Shown here one piece after another: positions 28,100 through 35,786 of a stretch of 64,000 nt of DNA. The notes beneath the pieces were generated by a model. It saw only the letters and a list, made by a program, of their open reading frames with translations. It made no database searches and was not told where the DNA came from. The position numbers and the translations under genes were made by a program. This DNA is from CAYOWK01 sp964407665 (GTDB lineage Bacteria; Pseudomonadota; Alphaproteobacteria; Caulobacterales; Hyphomonadaceae), in NCBI GenBank assembly GCA_964407665.1, contig CAYOWK010000008.1:1-64000 (forward strand), in the 5' to 3' direction. The stretch's first letter is position 1; every line of letters starts with the position of its first letter.

Positions 28100-28580
28100 T
28101 CAGATATGCTCGGGAAGAGCCCAGTCATATCGCCGAACCAGCCACCTTCGCAGCGGCGCGTACGCGCCGGGCCACGCCAGCCCCGACACCATGAACAGGA
28201 ACTGCTGCCACTTCGAAATACCTAAGCCGAGAAAGAACCCTGCGAATCCCCACCAGATAAACGCCAGGAACAGAGCAACGTAAGCGAAGTGCGTGAGGTC
28301 CAGCAGAACCCTCCAGACCAACGGGGGCGCGCGGCGGTCCGGATTGTTTTCGAGTGAACGCCGCCAGGCCGCTGGCCGCCTTGCAATGATCCGGATCCAG
28401 AGGAGGACGCAAATCACCGCAGCAACGATCAGCACCTCGCCTGGCGAAGCCTCCAGCAGCGAACGCCCGGCCTCCGTAAACAGCAAAAAGCCGCCCACGG
28501 CAGCAATCGCCAGCGCCCACAGGGCGAGCGTCTGGACCCTGATCTGCCAGGGCGTTCCCGTCGGAAAAAAAGGTACTCAT
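28100..28580 (-). pseudogene. Membrane protein gene with a frameshift in a T7 run
   Basis: On the minus strand ATG 28580 begins MSTFF and then meets seven T (A at 28565-28571 on the plus strand). If six T are read, the frame continues as PTGTPWQIRVQTLALWALAIAAVGGFLLF and joins the downstream frame to a stop at 28100, giving about 159 residues with four membrane segments. As written, the seventh T diverts translation. The downstream half alone has only a GTG inside the first helix (28498). It may be a homopolymer sequencing error, a slippery phase-variable site or decay. It appears to be a paralogue of the 27447-27995 gene. Confidence 0.65.
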
Positions 28581-28717
28581 CGACTCTTGGCGAAAGCGGC
28601 GGCGGATACGGGGCGGGCGTCTTGCCCCGGAATACGGCTTTCGGAAGAAAGATGAGGTCGATCACGTGTGCCCCCCAAGCGCAGCTGGAAGCTAGCAGCA
28701 ACCGCCGCTCGCCGCCA

Positions 28718-29218
28718 CTACAGGTCCCGCAGCATCCGGATCGACGGAAACAGCACATCCGGCCCCATCGCAACAGCAACCGGCTCGATATCCTCGAACC
28801 CCATCGCCTCGTAGAAGGACGCCGCCGTCAGCGTCGACAGCGCCTCCAGCCGCTCAAGTCCAGCAGCCTTCGCCTCATCGATGCAGCGCTGCAGGATCAT
28901 CCGGCCGACGCCCCTGCGCACGGCGCGATCGTCGGTCGCAACATGGCGGATATGCCCAAGACCCGGCGTGTCGGCCATGTTGCCCGGAGCCCAGGGCGTC
29001 CAGCCGCCTGCGCCGATCAACTGGCCGGTCTCGTCCTCGACCGCAAAATACGTCCCGCTCGCCAGCAGCCTCGGGTTGGACCGGGTCATCAGCGGCAACG
29101 CCGCGATCAGGATTTCCGCCGGATAGTCCTCACGCAGCAGCCGCCCATAGGAGCGCTTGAGCAACGCATCCACCGCAGGCGCATCCTCCGGCGTGGCGAT
29201 GCGGATCGAAAGAGCCAT
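28718..29218 (-). CDS. GNAT-family N-acetyltransferase
   Basis: 166 residues. The N-terminus is IRIATPEDAPAVDALLKRSYGRLL. Motif A is IRHVATDDRAVRRGVGRMILQRC, and motif B is STLTAASFYEAMGFED. Intact and typical in length. Substrate unknown. Its neighbours on both sides carry frameshifts while this gene does not. Confidence 0.9.
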   Translation of the reverse strand: MALSIRIATPEDAPAVDALLKRSYGRLLREDYPAEILIAALPLMTRSNPRLLASGTYFAVEDETGQLIGAGGWTPWAPGNMADTPGLGHIRHVATDDRAVRRGVGRMILQRCIDEAKAAGLERLEALSTLTAASFYEAMGFEDIEPVAVAMGPDVLFPSIRMLRDL

Positions 29219-29284
29219 CGGGTCTGCTCCGGCGGTCAGATGGGGCCCTCATGCTTACAGGGCAGATCGTCTCCGGGCGAGGCC

Positions 29285-29713
29285 CTAATGCCCGTGGCCT
29301 TCATCGTCGGTGCAGTCGCGGGCGAGCACTGCGCTGGCATACGCGACGTTGCCGTTGGCGGCGGCGAGGCGGTCGTCCAGCCGCTCGCGCAGGGCCGCCG
29401 GGGTTCTCTCCGCCTGATCGCCGATCTCCTGCTTCAGCGTGATCAGGTCCATCGCCGCCATCGAGTAGCGGATGCGCGCCGTCTGAACGAGCGTGCAGGC
29501 CGTGGCCGTAAAACCGAACCGGACTTTCTCGTCGGCCTGCCGCGCGATGCTGTCGGCTTGCTCGATCTTGCCGGAGGCCGCATCCAGCCGTTCGGCCCAA
29601 CGCGCGCCTTCCGCCCAGGCGACATCGCCAAGCGGCGCCGCCAGCGCAGCGATGATCACCCGCCGCAGGCCCGCCCTGCTCTTGCTGCCCCCGTTTCGCC
29701 TGCGCTGAGGCAT
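29285..29713 (-). CDS. Small hypothetical protein, possibly exported
   Basis: 142 residues, no family recognised. The basic N-terminus (MPQRRRNGGSKSRAGLRR) leads into VIIAALAAPLGDVAWA, which could be a short membrane or signal segment. The rest is helical with FTATACTLVQTARIRYSMAAMDLI and a His/Asp-rich tail DCTDDEGHGH. Start at ATG 29713 drops a non-convincing upstream extension. Codon use looks coding but confidence is moderate. Confidence 0.5.
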   Translation of the reverse strand: MPQRRRNGGSKSRAGLRRVIIAALAAPLGDVAWAEGARWAERLDAASGKIEQADSIARQADEKVRFGFTATACTLVQTARIRYSMAAMDLITLKQEIGDQAERTPAALRERLDDRLAAANGNVAYASAVLARDCTDDEGHGH

Positions 29714-29779
29714 CGCCACGCTCCTTGCACAAGCCTGCACGGTAACCCCGATTTCGCAACACGTCAGGCCTGCGCCGGT

Positions 29780-30150
29780 TCAGGGCGCCAGTCCCAGCTC
29801 GGCCTGCCTCTTCTTCGACAGCCCGGCGGCGACAATGGCGTGGGATTGCTCAAGGAAGCCCTTGAGCTCCTTCAGCTTCGGGCCGCCCTTCCCGTCCGCC
29901 TGGATCCATTTCATGCCCCGCGATGCGAGATAGCAGGCCGGCAGCCTGGCGCGTCCTGCAGCACCTCCCAGCCGATCTCCGAGACCTTGAAGCTCATCCG
30001 GAAGCCCCCATCTGCATCGTGGCCGCCGATGGCGAACACCTTTCCGGTGGACCACTCCCCCACCTTCCAGACATCCGCCCCACCCCACTGCACCCCATGG
30101 CTGGCGGCCTTCAGCGATCCGCAAAAATCATTGAACTGGTTCTGGTTCAT
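29780..30150 (-). pseudogene. MmcQ/YjbR-family DNA-binding protein, frameshifted
   Basis: The first half reads MNQNQFNDFCGSLKAASHGVQWGGADVWKVG...EVLQDAPGCRPA. The second half, in another frame, reads CYLASRGMKWIQADGKGGPKLKELKGF...KRQAELGL. Together they make one YjbR-like protein of about 123 residues, in the usual order (PGxRPAxYLAxxxMKW). The switch falls near 29940 and corresponds to one missing base. Either the gene is dead or the base is a sequencing error. Confidence 0.75.
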
Positions 30151-30337
30151 CGCTCCGCCCCCATCCTCGACACGGAACATGGAGGTAGCGTCAGGAGCCC
30201 ATACCGCACAATCGCCCCGTTGCGCAGCGTTACATTCCGAGCGGCCGGGGACATACCGGCGAAACGGCGCAGGCCCAGATTGGTCTCACGAAACGAGGGA
30301 AATCCCCTCGGTCCTGAACCCACAACTGGAGACCGAC

Positions 30338-30838
30338 ATGACCTTCACCAAACGCCTCGCCACTTCCGCTCTCGCCGCCGTCCTGATGGCGTCGGGCGTC
30401 GCCATCGCCGCCGAAAGCGCCTCCGCCCAGTCGCGCACGCGGCAGGTCACCGTCCAGAACAGCCAGGGCAAGGGCGGCACGAAAACGTCCACCGTGGCGC
30501 GCGACGCCGACGCCGGCACGCGCACCCGCAACACCGCCATCGAGACGAACTCCGGCGCCACGGCTTCGAAAGATGTGGTCGCCGGCTGCACGGGCGGCGC
30601 CTGCACCCGCACGGCGACGGTGACGGGGCCCGAAGGCAAATCGGCCACCGGCGTCACCACGCGCGGCGTCGACGAAAACGGGAACTACGTGAAGAGCACC
30701 AGCGTCACCGGCTCCGGGGGCCAGACCGCAGCCCGCTCCGTCGTCCGCGACGGCGAAGGCACGAAAACCACGACGACCACAGCCCCGGACGGCGAAACGA
30801 AAACCCGCACACGCACGGTCGATGTGACGGTGGAGTAG
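30338..30838 (+). CDS. Exported Thr/Gly-rich low-complexity protein
   Basis: 166 residues. A Sec signal peptide (about 1-30, cleavage likely after SASA) leads a mature chain rich in Thr, Gly, Ser and charged residues, built from recurring T-x-T strands: RTRQVTVQNSQGKGGTKTSTVARD, CTRTATVTGPEGKSATGVTTRG, TKTTTTTAPDGETKTRTRTVDVTVE. This pattern suggests a beta-solenoid or extended surface protein. A single cysteine pair (CTGGAC) sits in the middle. ATG 30338 is clear, with CTGGAG upstream. Confidence 0.75.
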   Translation: MTFTKRLATSALAAVLMASGVAIAAESASAQSRTRQVTVQNSQGKGGTKTSTVARDADAGTRTRNTAIETNSGATASKDVVAGCTGGACTRTATVTGPEGKSATGVTTRGVDENGNYVKSTSVTGSGGQTAARSVVRDGEGTKTTTTTAPDGETKTRTRTVDVTVE

Positions 30839-30879
30839 GACCAGTGGCGGCAGCCGGCTCGCTTCTGGCGGGCTGGCTG

Positions 30880-31842
30880 CTAGCCGATCACGACCGGGTT
30901 CACGACGATCTGCACCGTTCCCTCGAAGCGGGGCGGCGAGGCGATGAACAGGAACTCCCTGAGCCCGTCCTTCGCCAGATCGTGCGTGTTGATCGTCTCG
31001 AGAATATGGATGCCGTTCTTGGCCAGAAGGGTCTGGTGAACGATGAAGCTGCGCGGAGCCGCCGGCGCAGGAAGGTGCTCCAGCGCGACCGTGTCGGCGC
31101 CCACCGCCACCACGCCCAGGCTGGCCAGATAGACCGCCCCATCCTCCCCGATCCCCGGCTCATTGGTCCGGAAGTTGTCCGGCTCCTCCTCGGCCATCGC
31201 CAGCCAGCCCGTGTGGAACAGCACGACGTCGCCCTTCCGGATCGTCACCTTCTGCGCCTTTGCGGCAGCCTTGATGTCGGCGGAATTGAATACGTCCGAC
31301 GGGTCGAGCATCGGCTTCTTGAAGTGCTTCGCCATGTCGATCAGCACGCCACGCGTAACGATCGGCGGGATGCTGGCGAGGTCCAGCATATAGGAGCGGG
31401 CCATCTCCTCGCCGGTGATGCCGTTGTAGTAGTGATGGTCGACGCCGAGGTGGCCAAGGCCGTCGATCTGGGTGCCGATGCCCATGGAGGTCACCACCCT
31501 CTCGTCGAAGGCAGTCACGCGCTGGCTGCCGTTCGGCGTATAGTTCGGGCCGCCCGCCGACTGGCGTTCAACCGTGTAGGTACGATTACCGTAGGCAGGG
31601 GTGGAGGGGCCCGTCTTTACGCCGAGCTGATAGACCTTGCCGGTCTTCACCAGCTTGGCGGCCTTCTTGACGATTTCGGGCGACAGGTTGTTGAGGGCGC
31701 CGAGCGTATCGGCCTCGCCGTACTTCGAATTCCACCAGGTTTCGCTGTGTCCAGCCGGCGGAGATGTCGGCGTCTGGGCAATTGCGCCTTCAGACAGGGC
31801 GCTTAGGCATGCGGCCAGCACCAGCCGCCGGATCAACGCCAT
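30880..31842 (-). CDS. Exported cyclase-family protein (kynurenine formamidase-like fold)
   Basis: 320 residues. Signal peptide LVLAACLSALSEGAIA about 6-22. The cyclase fold motif GTQIDGLGHLGVDHHYYNG supplies the HxGxxxD-like metal ligands, and VVLFHTGW and INTHDLAKDG fit the family. Members hydrolyse or cyclise small amides and lactones using a divalent metal. The exported location argues against a role in tryptophan breakdown. GGGAGGA lies 5 bases before ATG 31842. Confidence 0.88.
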   Translation of the reverse strand: MALIRRLVLAACLSALSEGAIAQTPTSPPAGHSETWWNSKYGEADTLGALNNLSPEIVKKAAKLVKTGKVYQLGVKTGPSTPAYGNRTYTVERQSAGGPNYTPNGSQRVTAFDERVVTSMGIGTQIDGLGHLGVDHHYYNGITGEEMARSYMLDLASIPPIVTRGVLIDMAKHFKKPMLDPSDVFNSADIKAAAKAQKVTIRKGDVVLFHTGWLAMAEEEPDNFRTNEPGIGEDGAVYLASLGVVAVGADTVALEHLPAPAAPRSFIVHQTLLAKNGIHILETINTHDLAKDGLREFLFIASPPRFEGTVQIVVNPVVIG

Positions 31843-31983
31843 CGATTCCTCCCGCGTCGCGTCGCGACAGGAGGAATATCCCGGCGCGCAGACTTTTGTT
31901 TTGTGGCGAGAGTGCATGACGTTTTGCCCCCCGCCAAGTGGTCGAAAGCCGCGTTACGCGACGATGGGCGGACCGGGCGTCGC

Positions 31984-32658
31984 TTAAGGATACAAGCGCG
32001 CCGTTGTCCACGCAGCGTCTGGCGCAAGACGCGTAAACTCAAGCCTGTCGTGCAACCGGAACGGACGATCACGCCAGAACTCGATGCGCAGCGGCACCAC
32101 CCGGTACCCCTTCCAGTGCGGGGGGCGGGGCGTCTTCGTCAGCCCATACCTCAGACCGTATTCAGCAATCCGCTTTTCAAGCTCGAACCGGCCTTCCATC
32201 GGCCGCGACTGCTCGCTGGCCCAGGCGCCGATCTGGCTGTCCTTGGCGCGGCTGTGGAAGTAGGCGTCCGCCTCAGCGGCAGACGTGTTTTCCACCCGGC
32301 CGGCCACCCGCACACTGCGTCGCAGGCTCTTCCAGTGGAAGCAAAGCGCCGCCACCGGGTTCTGTTCAAGCTGCAGACCCTTGCGGCTCTCGGCGTTGGT
32401 GTAGAACACGAACCCGTTCGCGGAGACGTCCTTGAGCAACACCATCCGGACGTCCGGCATGCCCAGCTCGTCGGCCGTCGCAAGCGACATGGCGTTCGGG
32501 TCGTTGGGTTCCTTCTTCTTCGCGTCCTCCAGCCACTCGCCGAACAACGCAAAAGGGTCCTGCGTTGCGAACAGCGCCGGATCGTCCGGCGAGTTCGCAG
32601 CGTTCTTTGCGTAGTCCTGTTCGGACGGGGTCGGCGGTATGAGGGGTGCGTCGGTCAT
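31984..32658 (-). CDS. pdxH: Pyridoxamine 5'-phosphate oxidase
   Basis: 224 residues, FMN-dependent oxidase making pyridoxal 5'-phosphate in the vitamin B6 salvage and synthesis pathway. The FMN-binding segment MPDVRMVLLKDVSANGFVFYTNAESRKG is clear. The C-terminal PDXH dimerisation motif reads PPHWKGYRVVPLRIEFWRDRPFRLHDR and ends WTTARLYP, the family hallmark. Length is typical. Alone on its strand here. Confidence 0.96.
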   Translation of the reverse strand: MTDAPLIPPTPSEQDYAKNAANSPDDPALFATQDPFALFGEWLEDAKKKEPNDPNAMSLATADELGMPDVRMVLLKDVSANGFVFYTNAESRKGLQLEQNPVAALCFHWKSLRRSVRVAGRVENTSAAEADAYFHSRAKDSQIGAWASEQSRPMEGRFELEKRIAEYGLRYGLTKTPRPPHWKGYRVVPLRIEFWRDRPFRLHDRLEFTRLAPDAAWTTARLYP

Positions 32659-32697
32659 GGCGAGGCTTCTAGCCGACGTCTCCCCTCAACAGAAGCG

Positions 32698-33339
32698 TCA
32701 GGATTTCAGGGCAGCCTTGACTGCGTCAGCAATCTCCTTCGACTCGGGCTTGGTCTGCGTGGAGAACGCGGCGACCGCCTTGCCGTCACGACCGATCAGG
32801 ATCTTGTGGAAGTTCCACTTCGGCACGGCGTCCTTGCCCAGCTGGGCTTCGGCCCATTTGTGCAGCGCGTTGGCGTCCTTGCCTTTCACATGAGCTTTCT
32901 CGGTCATCGGGAAGGTGACGCCGAAATTCAGCTCGCAGAACTCGGCGATATCCTCGCCGGACGCCAGCTCCTGGCCCATGAAGTCGCCCGAGGGAACGCC
33001 AAGAACGACCAGATCGCCTTTGTGCGCCTTGTAGAGCGCCTCGAGGCCCTCATACTGGGGCGTGTAACCGCACTTGGAAGCCGTATTCACGACCAGCACA
33101 GCCTTGCCCTTGAAGGCGGACATCGGGACCTTGCCGCCGACCAGGCCGTCCAGCGTGATGGCGTAGGGGGTGTTGGCAGGCCAGCCGCCCTGGGGGGCGG
33201 GCTGGGCCACCAGCTTCTGGTTGGCCTTCACAGCAGAAATAAGCTCCATGCTCTTGGCCGCGTTTGGCGGCTCGGCGGAGGCGGACAGCCCCAGAGACAG
33301 GGCAAGGGCGGCGACAGCAGACAGACCAGCAATGCGCAT
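32698..33339 (-). CDS. Exported glutathione-peroxidase-family protein
   Basis: 213 residues. A signal peptide (MRIAGLSAVAALALSLGLSASA) precedes a GPx domain. Catalytic Cys90 lies in NTASKCGYTPQY, with the PSGDF region and the WNFHKILIGRDG tetrad motif also present. It uses cysteine, not selenocysteine. Three ATG codons occur in a row; GGGGA is 6 bases before the third (33339), which is taken as the start. It would reduce peroxides in the periplasm, probably with thioredoxin-like donors. Confidence 0.9.
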   Translation of the reverse strand: MRIAGLSAVAALALSLGLSASAEPPNAAKSMELISAVKANQKLVAQPAPQGGWPANTPYAITLDGLVGGKVPMSAFKGKAVLVVNTASKCGYTPQYEGLEALYKAHKGDLVVLGVPSGDFMGQELASGEDIAEFCELNFGVTFPMTEKAHVKGKDANALHKWAEAQLGKDAVPKWNFHKILIGRDGKAVAAFSTQTKPESKEIADAVKAALKS

Positions 33340-33434
33340 CATCATTCCCCACGGCTGAAAGCCGGCAAAGTCATGCACCTGCATACGCATGTCCAGACCG
33401 GCAGGATCACATGTCCGGGAAAGCCCGGGCAGGA

Positions 33435-34190
33435 CTAGACGATCATCCCGCCGTCAACCCGGAGAACCTGGCCTGTAATATAGCCGGCCTTGTCAGACGC
33501 GAGGAACGCGACAGCGTCAGCGATATCCTGAGCGGAACCCCAGCGCTTTTCCAGCGGGACGAGCCGGCCCATCCGCTCCAGCGTCTTGTCGCGGTCGAGT
33601 CCCTTGTCGAAGGCCGTCTTCCACATGCCATCATCGATCACGCCCGGCGCCACCGCGTTCACGCGCACGCCCTTGCGACCCAGATCGATCGAGGCGTTGC
33701 GCGTAAAGGAGTTCACCGCGCCCTTCGATGCCGAATAGGCGATCTGCCCAACGCCCCCCGAGAACGACGACACGGACGAGGTGTTCACAACGCAGCCCTT
33801 GCGCGCGATCAGGGAGGCCGTCAGCGCATCTGTCAGCAGGATGAGGTTGCGGACGTTGACCGTGAACGTCCTGTCCAGCCCCTCGCCCGTCACCTGCCCC
33901 ATCGGCTGCGCCTCGGAGACCCCGGCATTGTTGACGAGGATGTCGACATGCCCAAGGGCGGCGAGCACGCCGTCTGCGGCGATCTTCCAGCCCTCCTCGG
34001 AACCGAGATCGGCCTCGATCACCACCGGATCATTCGGCATCTCGGCCGCCAGCGCCTTCAGCGCATCCGCCGAGCGAGCGACCATCGCCACGCGCGCGCC
34101 GTCCGCCGCCAGCGTCCTTGCGATGGCGGCGCCGATCCCACGGCTGGCTCCCGTCACTACCGCTGTCTTTCCGGCGAAACTGTAGGTCAT
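33435..34190 (-). CDS. SDR-family oxidoreductase
   Basis: 251-residue classical short-chain dehydrogenase. Nucleotide-binding TGASRGIG near the N-terminus, NNAG, the catalytic YSASK (Tyr152, Lys156) and the C-terminal GQVLRVDGG are all present. Arg-rich ARSADALK after the second strand hints at NADP(H). Divergent from a hotdog-fold gene across 77 bases that contain a perfect inverted repeat, so both may respond to one regulator, possibly in fatty acid or polyhydroxyalkanoate-type metabolism. Confidence 0.93.
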   Translation of the reverse strand: MTYSFAGKTAVVTGASRGIGAAIARTLAADGARVAMVARSADALKALAAEMPNDPVVIEADLGSEEGWKIAADGVLAALGHVDILVNNAGVSEAQPMGQVTGEGLDRTFTVNVRNLILLTDALTASLIARKGCVVNTSSVSSFSGGVGQIAYSASKGAVNSFTRNASIDLGRKGVRVNAVAPGVIDDGMWKTAFDKGLDRDKTLERMGRLVPLEKRWGSAQDIADAVAFLASDKAGYITGQVLRVDGGMIV

Positions 34191-34233
34191 GGACGTCTCC
34201 TGTTTGCGCGCAACCTAGGAGGTTTGCCGGGCT

Positions 34234-34261
34234 GTTCAAGCGCGCCGATTTGCGCTTGAAC
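34234..34261. promoter_or_regulatory. Perfect inverted repeat between divergent SDR and hotdog genes
   Basis: GTTCAAGCGC (34234-34243) and GCGCTTGAAC (34252-34261) are perfect 10-base arms with an 8-base spacer. The site ends 6 bases before the ATG of the hotdog gene. On the minus strand TTGAAC could be the -35 of the SDR promoter. It is either an operator or a shared promoter element. Confidence 0.55.
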
Positions 34262-34267
34262 AATCGC

Positions 34268-35203
34268 ATGACACAGACAGCCTTCGACACGCCCCTCGTC
34301 ATCGCCGGACCACTCCGCGCGCCGCGCCAGATGCTGGAGGATCAGAAGTACGGCGGTCACTCCTCCATCCACGATGACAAGATGGCCGAGAAGCTGGGCT
34401 TCCGCGCCGGGCCGATCGAGGGACCTACGCATTTCAGCCAGTTCCAGCCGTTGCTGGCCCATATCTGGAGCAATGCCTGGTTCGAGCGGGGCTGCATCTC
34501 CGCCCACTATCTGAACATGGTTGTCGAGGGCGAGGAAGTCCGCGCCTATGCCGAAATCCCGGAGCCCGGAGCCACGACTACGAAAGTCTGGGCGGAAAAG
34601 GCAGATGGCACGCCCGTTCTGGAAGCCTCCGCCAGCATCGGACCGGACCATGGCGAGACGCTGCTTGAGGAACGCCTCCGCAGGTCGCGCCCGCCCGGCA
34701 AGCTGGTGATCCTCTCCGAGCTGTCGGTCGGCATGACCGGCACGGAAGACGAGCCTGTGCGCATGGACGCAGACCAGCACATGGGAGATCTCTATCCCTT
34801 CTCGCTCAGCGACAAGCTGAAGGCGATCACCGAAAATTCGCCTTGGCACTCGGATGCTGCGTCCTCGCCCTGGGGCCGGGCGATCATTCCGCTGGAGATG
34901 ATTTCGGTGCTGGCCGAGTACTCGAGCCGGAAGGCTGGCTGGCCGGTGAAGCATCCGGCCATCGGTCTCTTCGCCGACCTTGAAATCCGCCTGATCGATG
35001 GCCCACTGTTCGTCGGCGAGGACTACCTCATTCGGCGCGAGCTTGTCGCTCTGGGCGAGTCGCGCCGCACGGAAAGCTACTGGACGCGCACCAGCATCTT
35101 TGACGCCTCGGGTACATCCCTGAAGGCCGTCACGCTGCTGAACCACGCCGTGGTGAAAGCGTCCTATCCCAACTACGACGCCGAACTGGCGGCGTTGGGC
35201 TAG
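34268..35203 (+). CDS. MaoC/hotdog-fold-like protein
   Basis: 311 residues. HSSIHDDKMAEKLGFRAGPIEGPTHFSQFQPLL followed by ISAHYLNMVVEGEEVRAYAEI resembles the hydratase hotdog domain of MaoC-like dehydratases. The C-terminal half (IPLEMISVLAEYSSR...LFADLEIRLIDGPLFVGEDYLIRRELVALGES) looks like a second hotdog, giving a double-hotdog protein. It likely acts on acyl-CoA or acyl-carrier thioesters. No ribosome-binding site precedes ATG 34268, since the inverted repeat occupies that space, so it may be leaderless. Confidence 0.7.
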   Translation: MTQTAFDTPLVIAGPLRAPRQMLEDQKYGGHSSIHDDKMAEKLGFRAGPIEGPTHFSQFQPLLAHIWSNAWFERGCISAHYLNMVVEGEEVRAYAEIPEPGATTTKVWAEKADGTPVLEASASIGPDHGETLLEERLRRSRPPGKLVILSELSVGMTGTEDEPVRMDADQHMGDLYPFSLSDKLKAITENSPWHSDAASSPWGRAIIPLEMISVLAEYSSRKAGWPVKHPAIGLFADLEIRLIDGPLFVGEDYLIRRELVALGESRRTESYWTRTSIFDASGTSLKAVTLLNHAVVKASYPNYDAELAALG

Positions 35204-35628
35204 CTCTTCTTTTTTGCCGGTACGAAACCGCTGGCGAACGCGATGCCGGATAGCGCCCACAGGATGGGTCGCACCATCGCGTTCACGTCGCCAGGCAGCA
35301 CGAACGAGCCGACGCCGAAGCTGAGGGCGGCCATAAGCGAGATCTGGCGCCAGGGAATCCGGCGCTGGCTCTTTCGCTGCGCCTTCCAGGTCTCGATGTC
35401 GATTTCGTCGACGAAACGATCCATCATGTCGTGTGCTGGCGGGATCGCCGGGAGCGGCGCCTCGCGCCAGTCGGTAGCCGAGCTGTCGTTGGCGGCCACC
35501 GGCTGATCGGCGAACGCAGGCAGTCGCGCGAAACCGCCGACGCCGGAGGTTTCGGGCAGTTTCGGGAGCTGGCGGTAGGAGGCCGGGCCGGACGGCGGCC
35601 GTTTGCCGAAGCTTGCAGATCCCGCCAT
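35200..35628 (-). CDS. Small hypothetical membrane protein
   Basis: 142 residues. A long disordered Pro/Ala-rich N-terminus (to about 85) precedes two hydrophobic segments, ISLMAALSFGVGSFVLPG and AMVRPILWALSGIAFASGFV, and a lysine tail (PAKKKS). No family recognised. ATG 35628 is the start used. The stop overlaps that of the hotdog gene by 4 bases in convergent orientation. Confidence 0.6.
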   Translation of the reverse strand: MAGSASFGKRPPSGPASYRQLPKLPETSGVGGFARLPAFADQPVAANDSSATDWREAPLPAIPPAHDMMDRFVDEIDIETWKAQRKSQRRIPWRQISLMAALSFGVGSFVLPGDVNAMVRPILWALSGIAFASGFVPAKKKS

Positions 35629-35786
35629 CGATCCCACCCCCGCGGACGGGGCCGAAACTGGCCCCGGTCTCACGGGTTATGGCACGCGCGCGCTTTCGGC
35701 CGGTTTGAGCCGGTCGATGCGATTTCGATGAAATCGCGCGCATCGGCGTGGCCGCGAAGCTTTAGCGCGAAAGCTACGTTCGGCCC

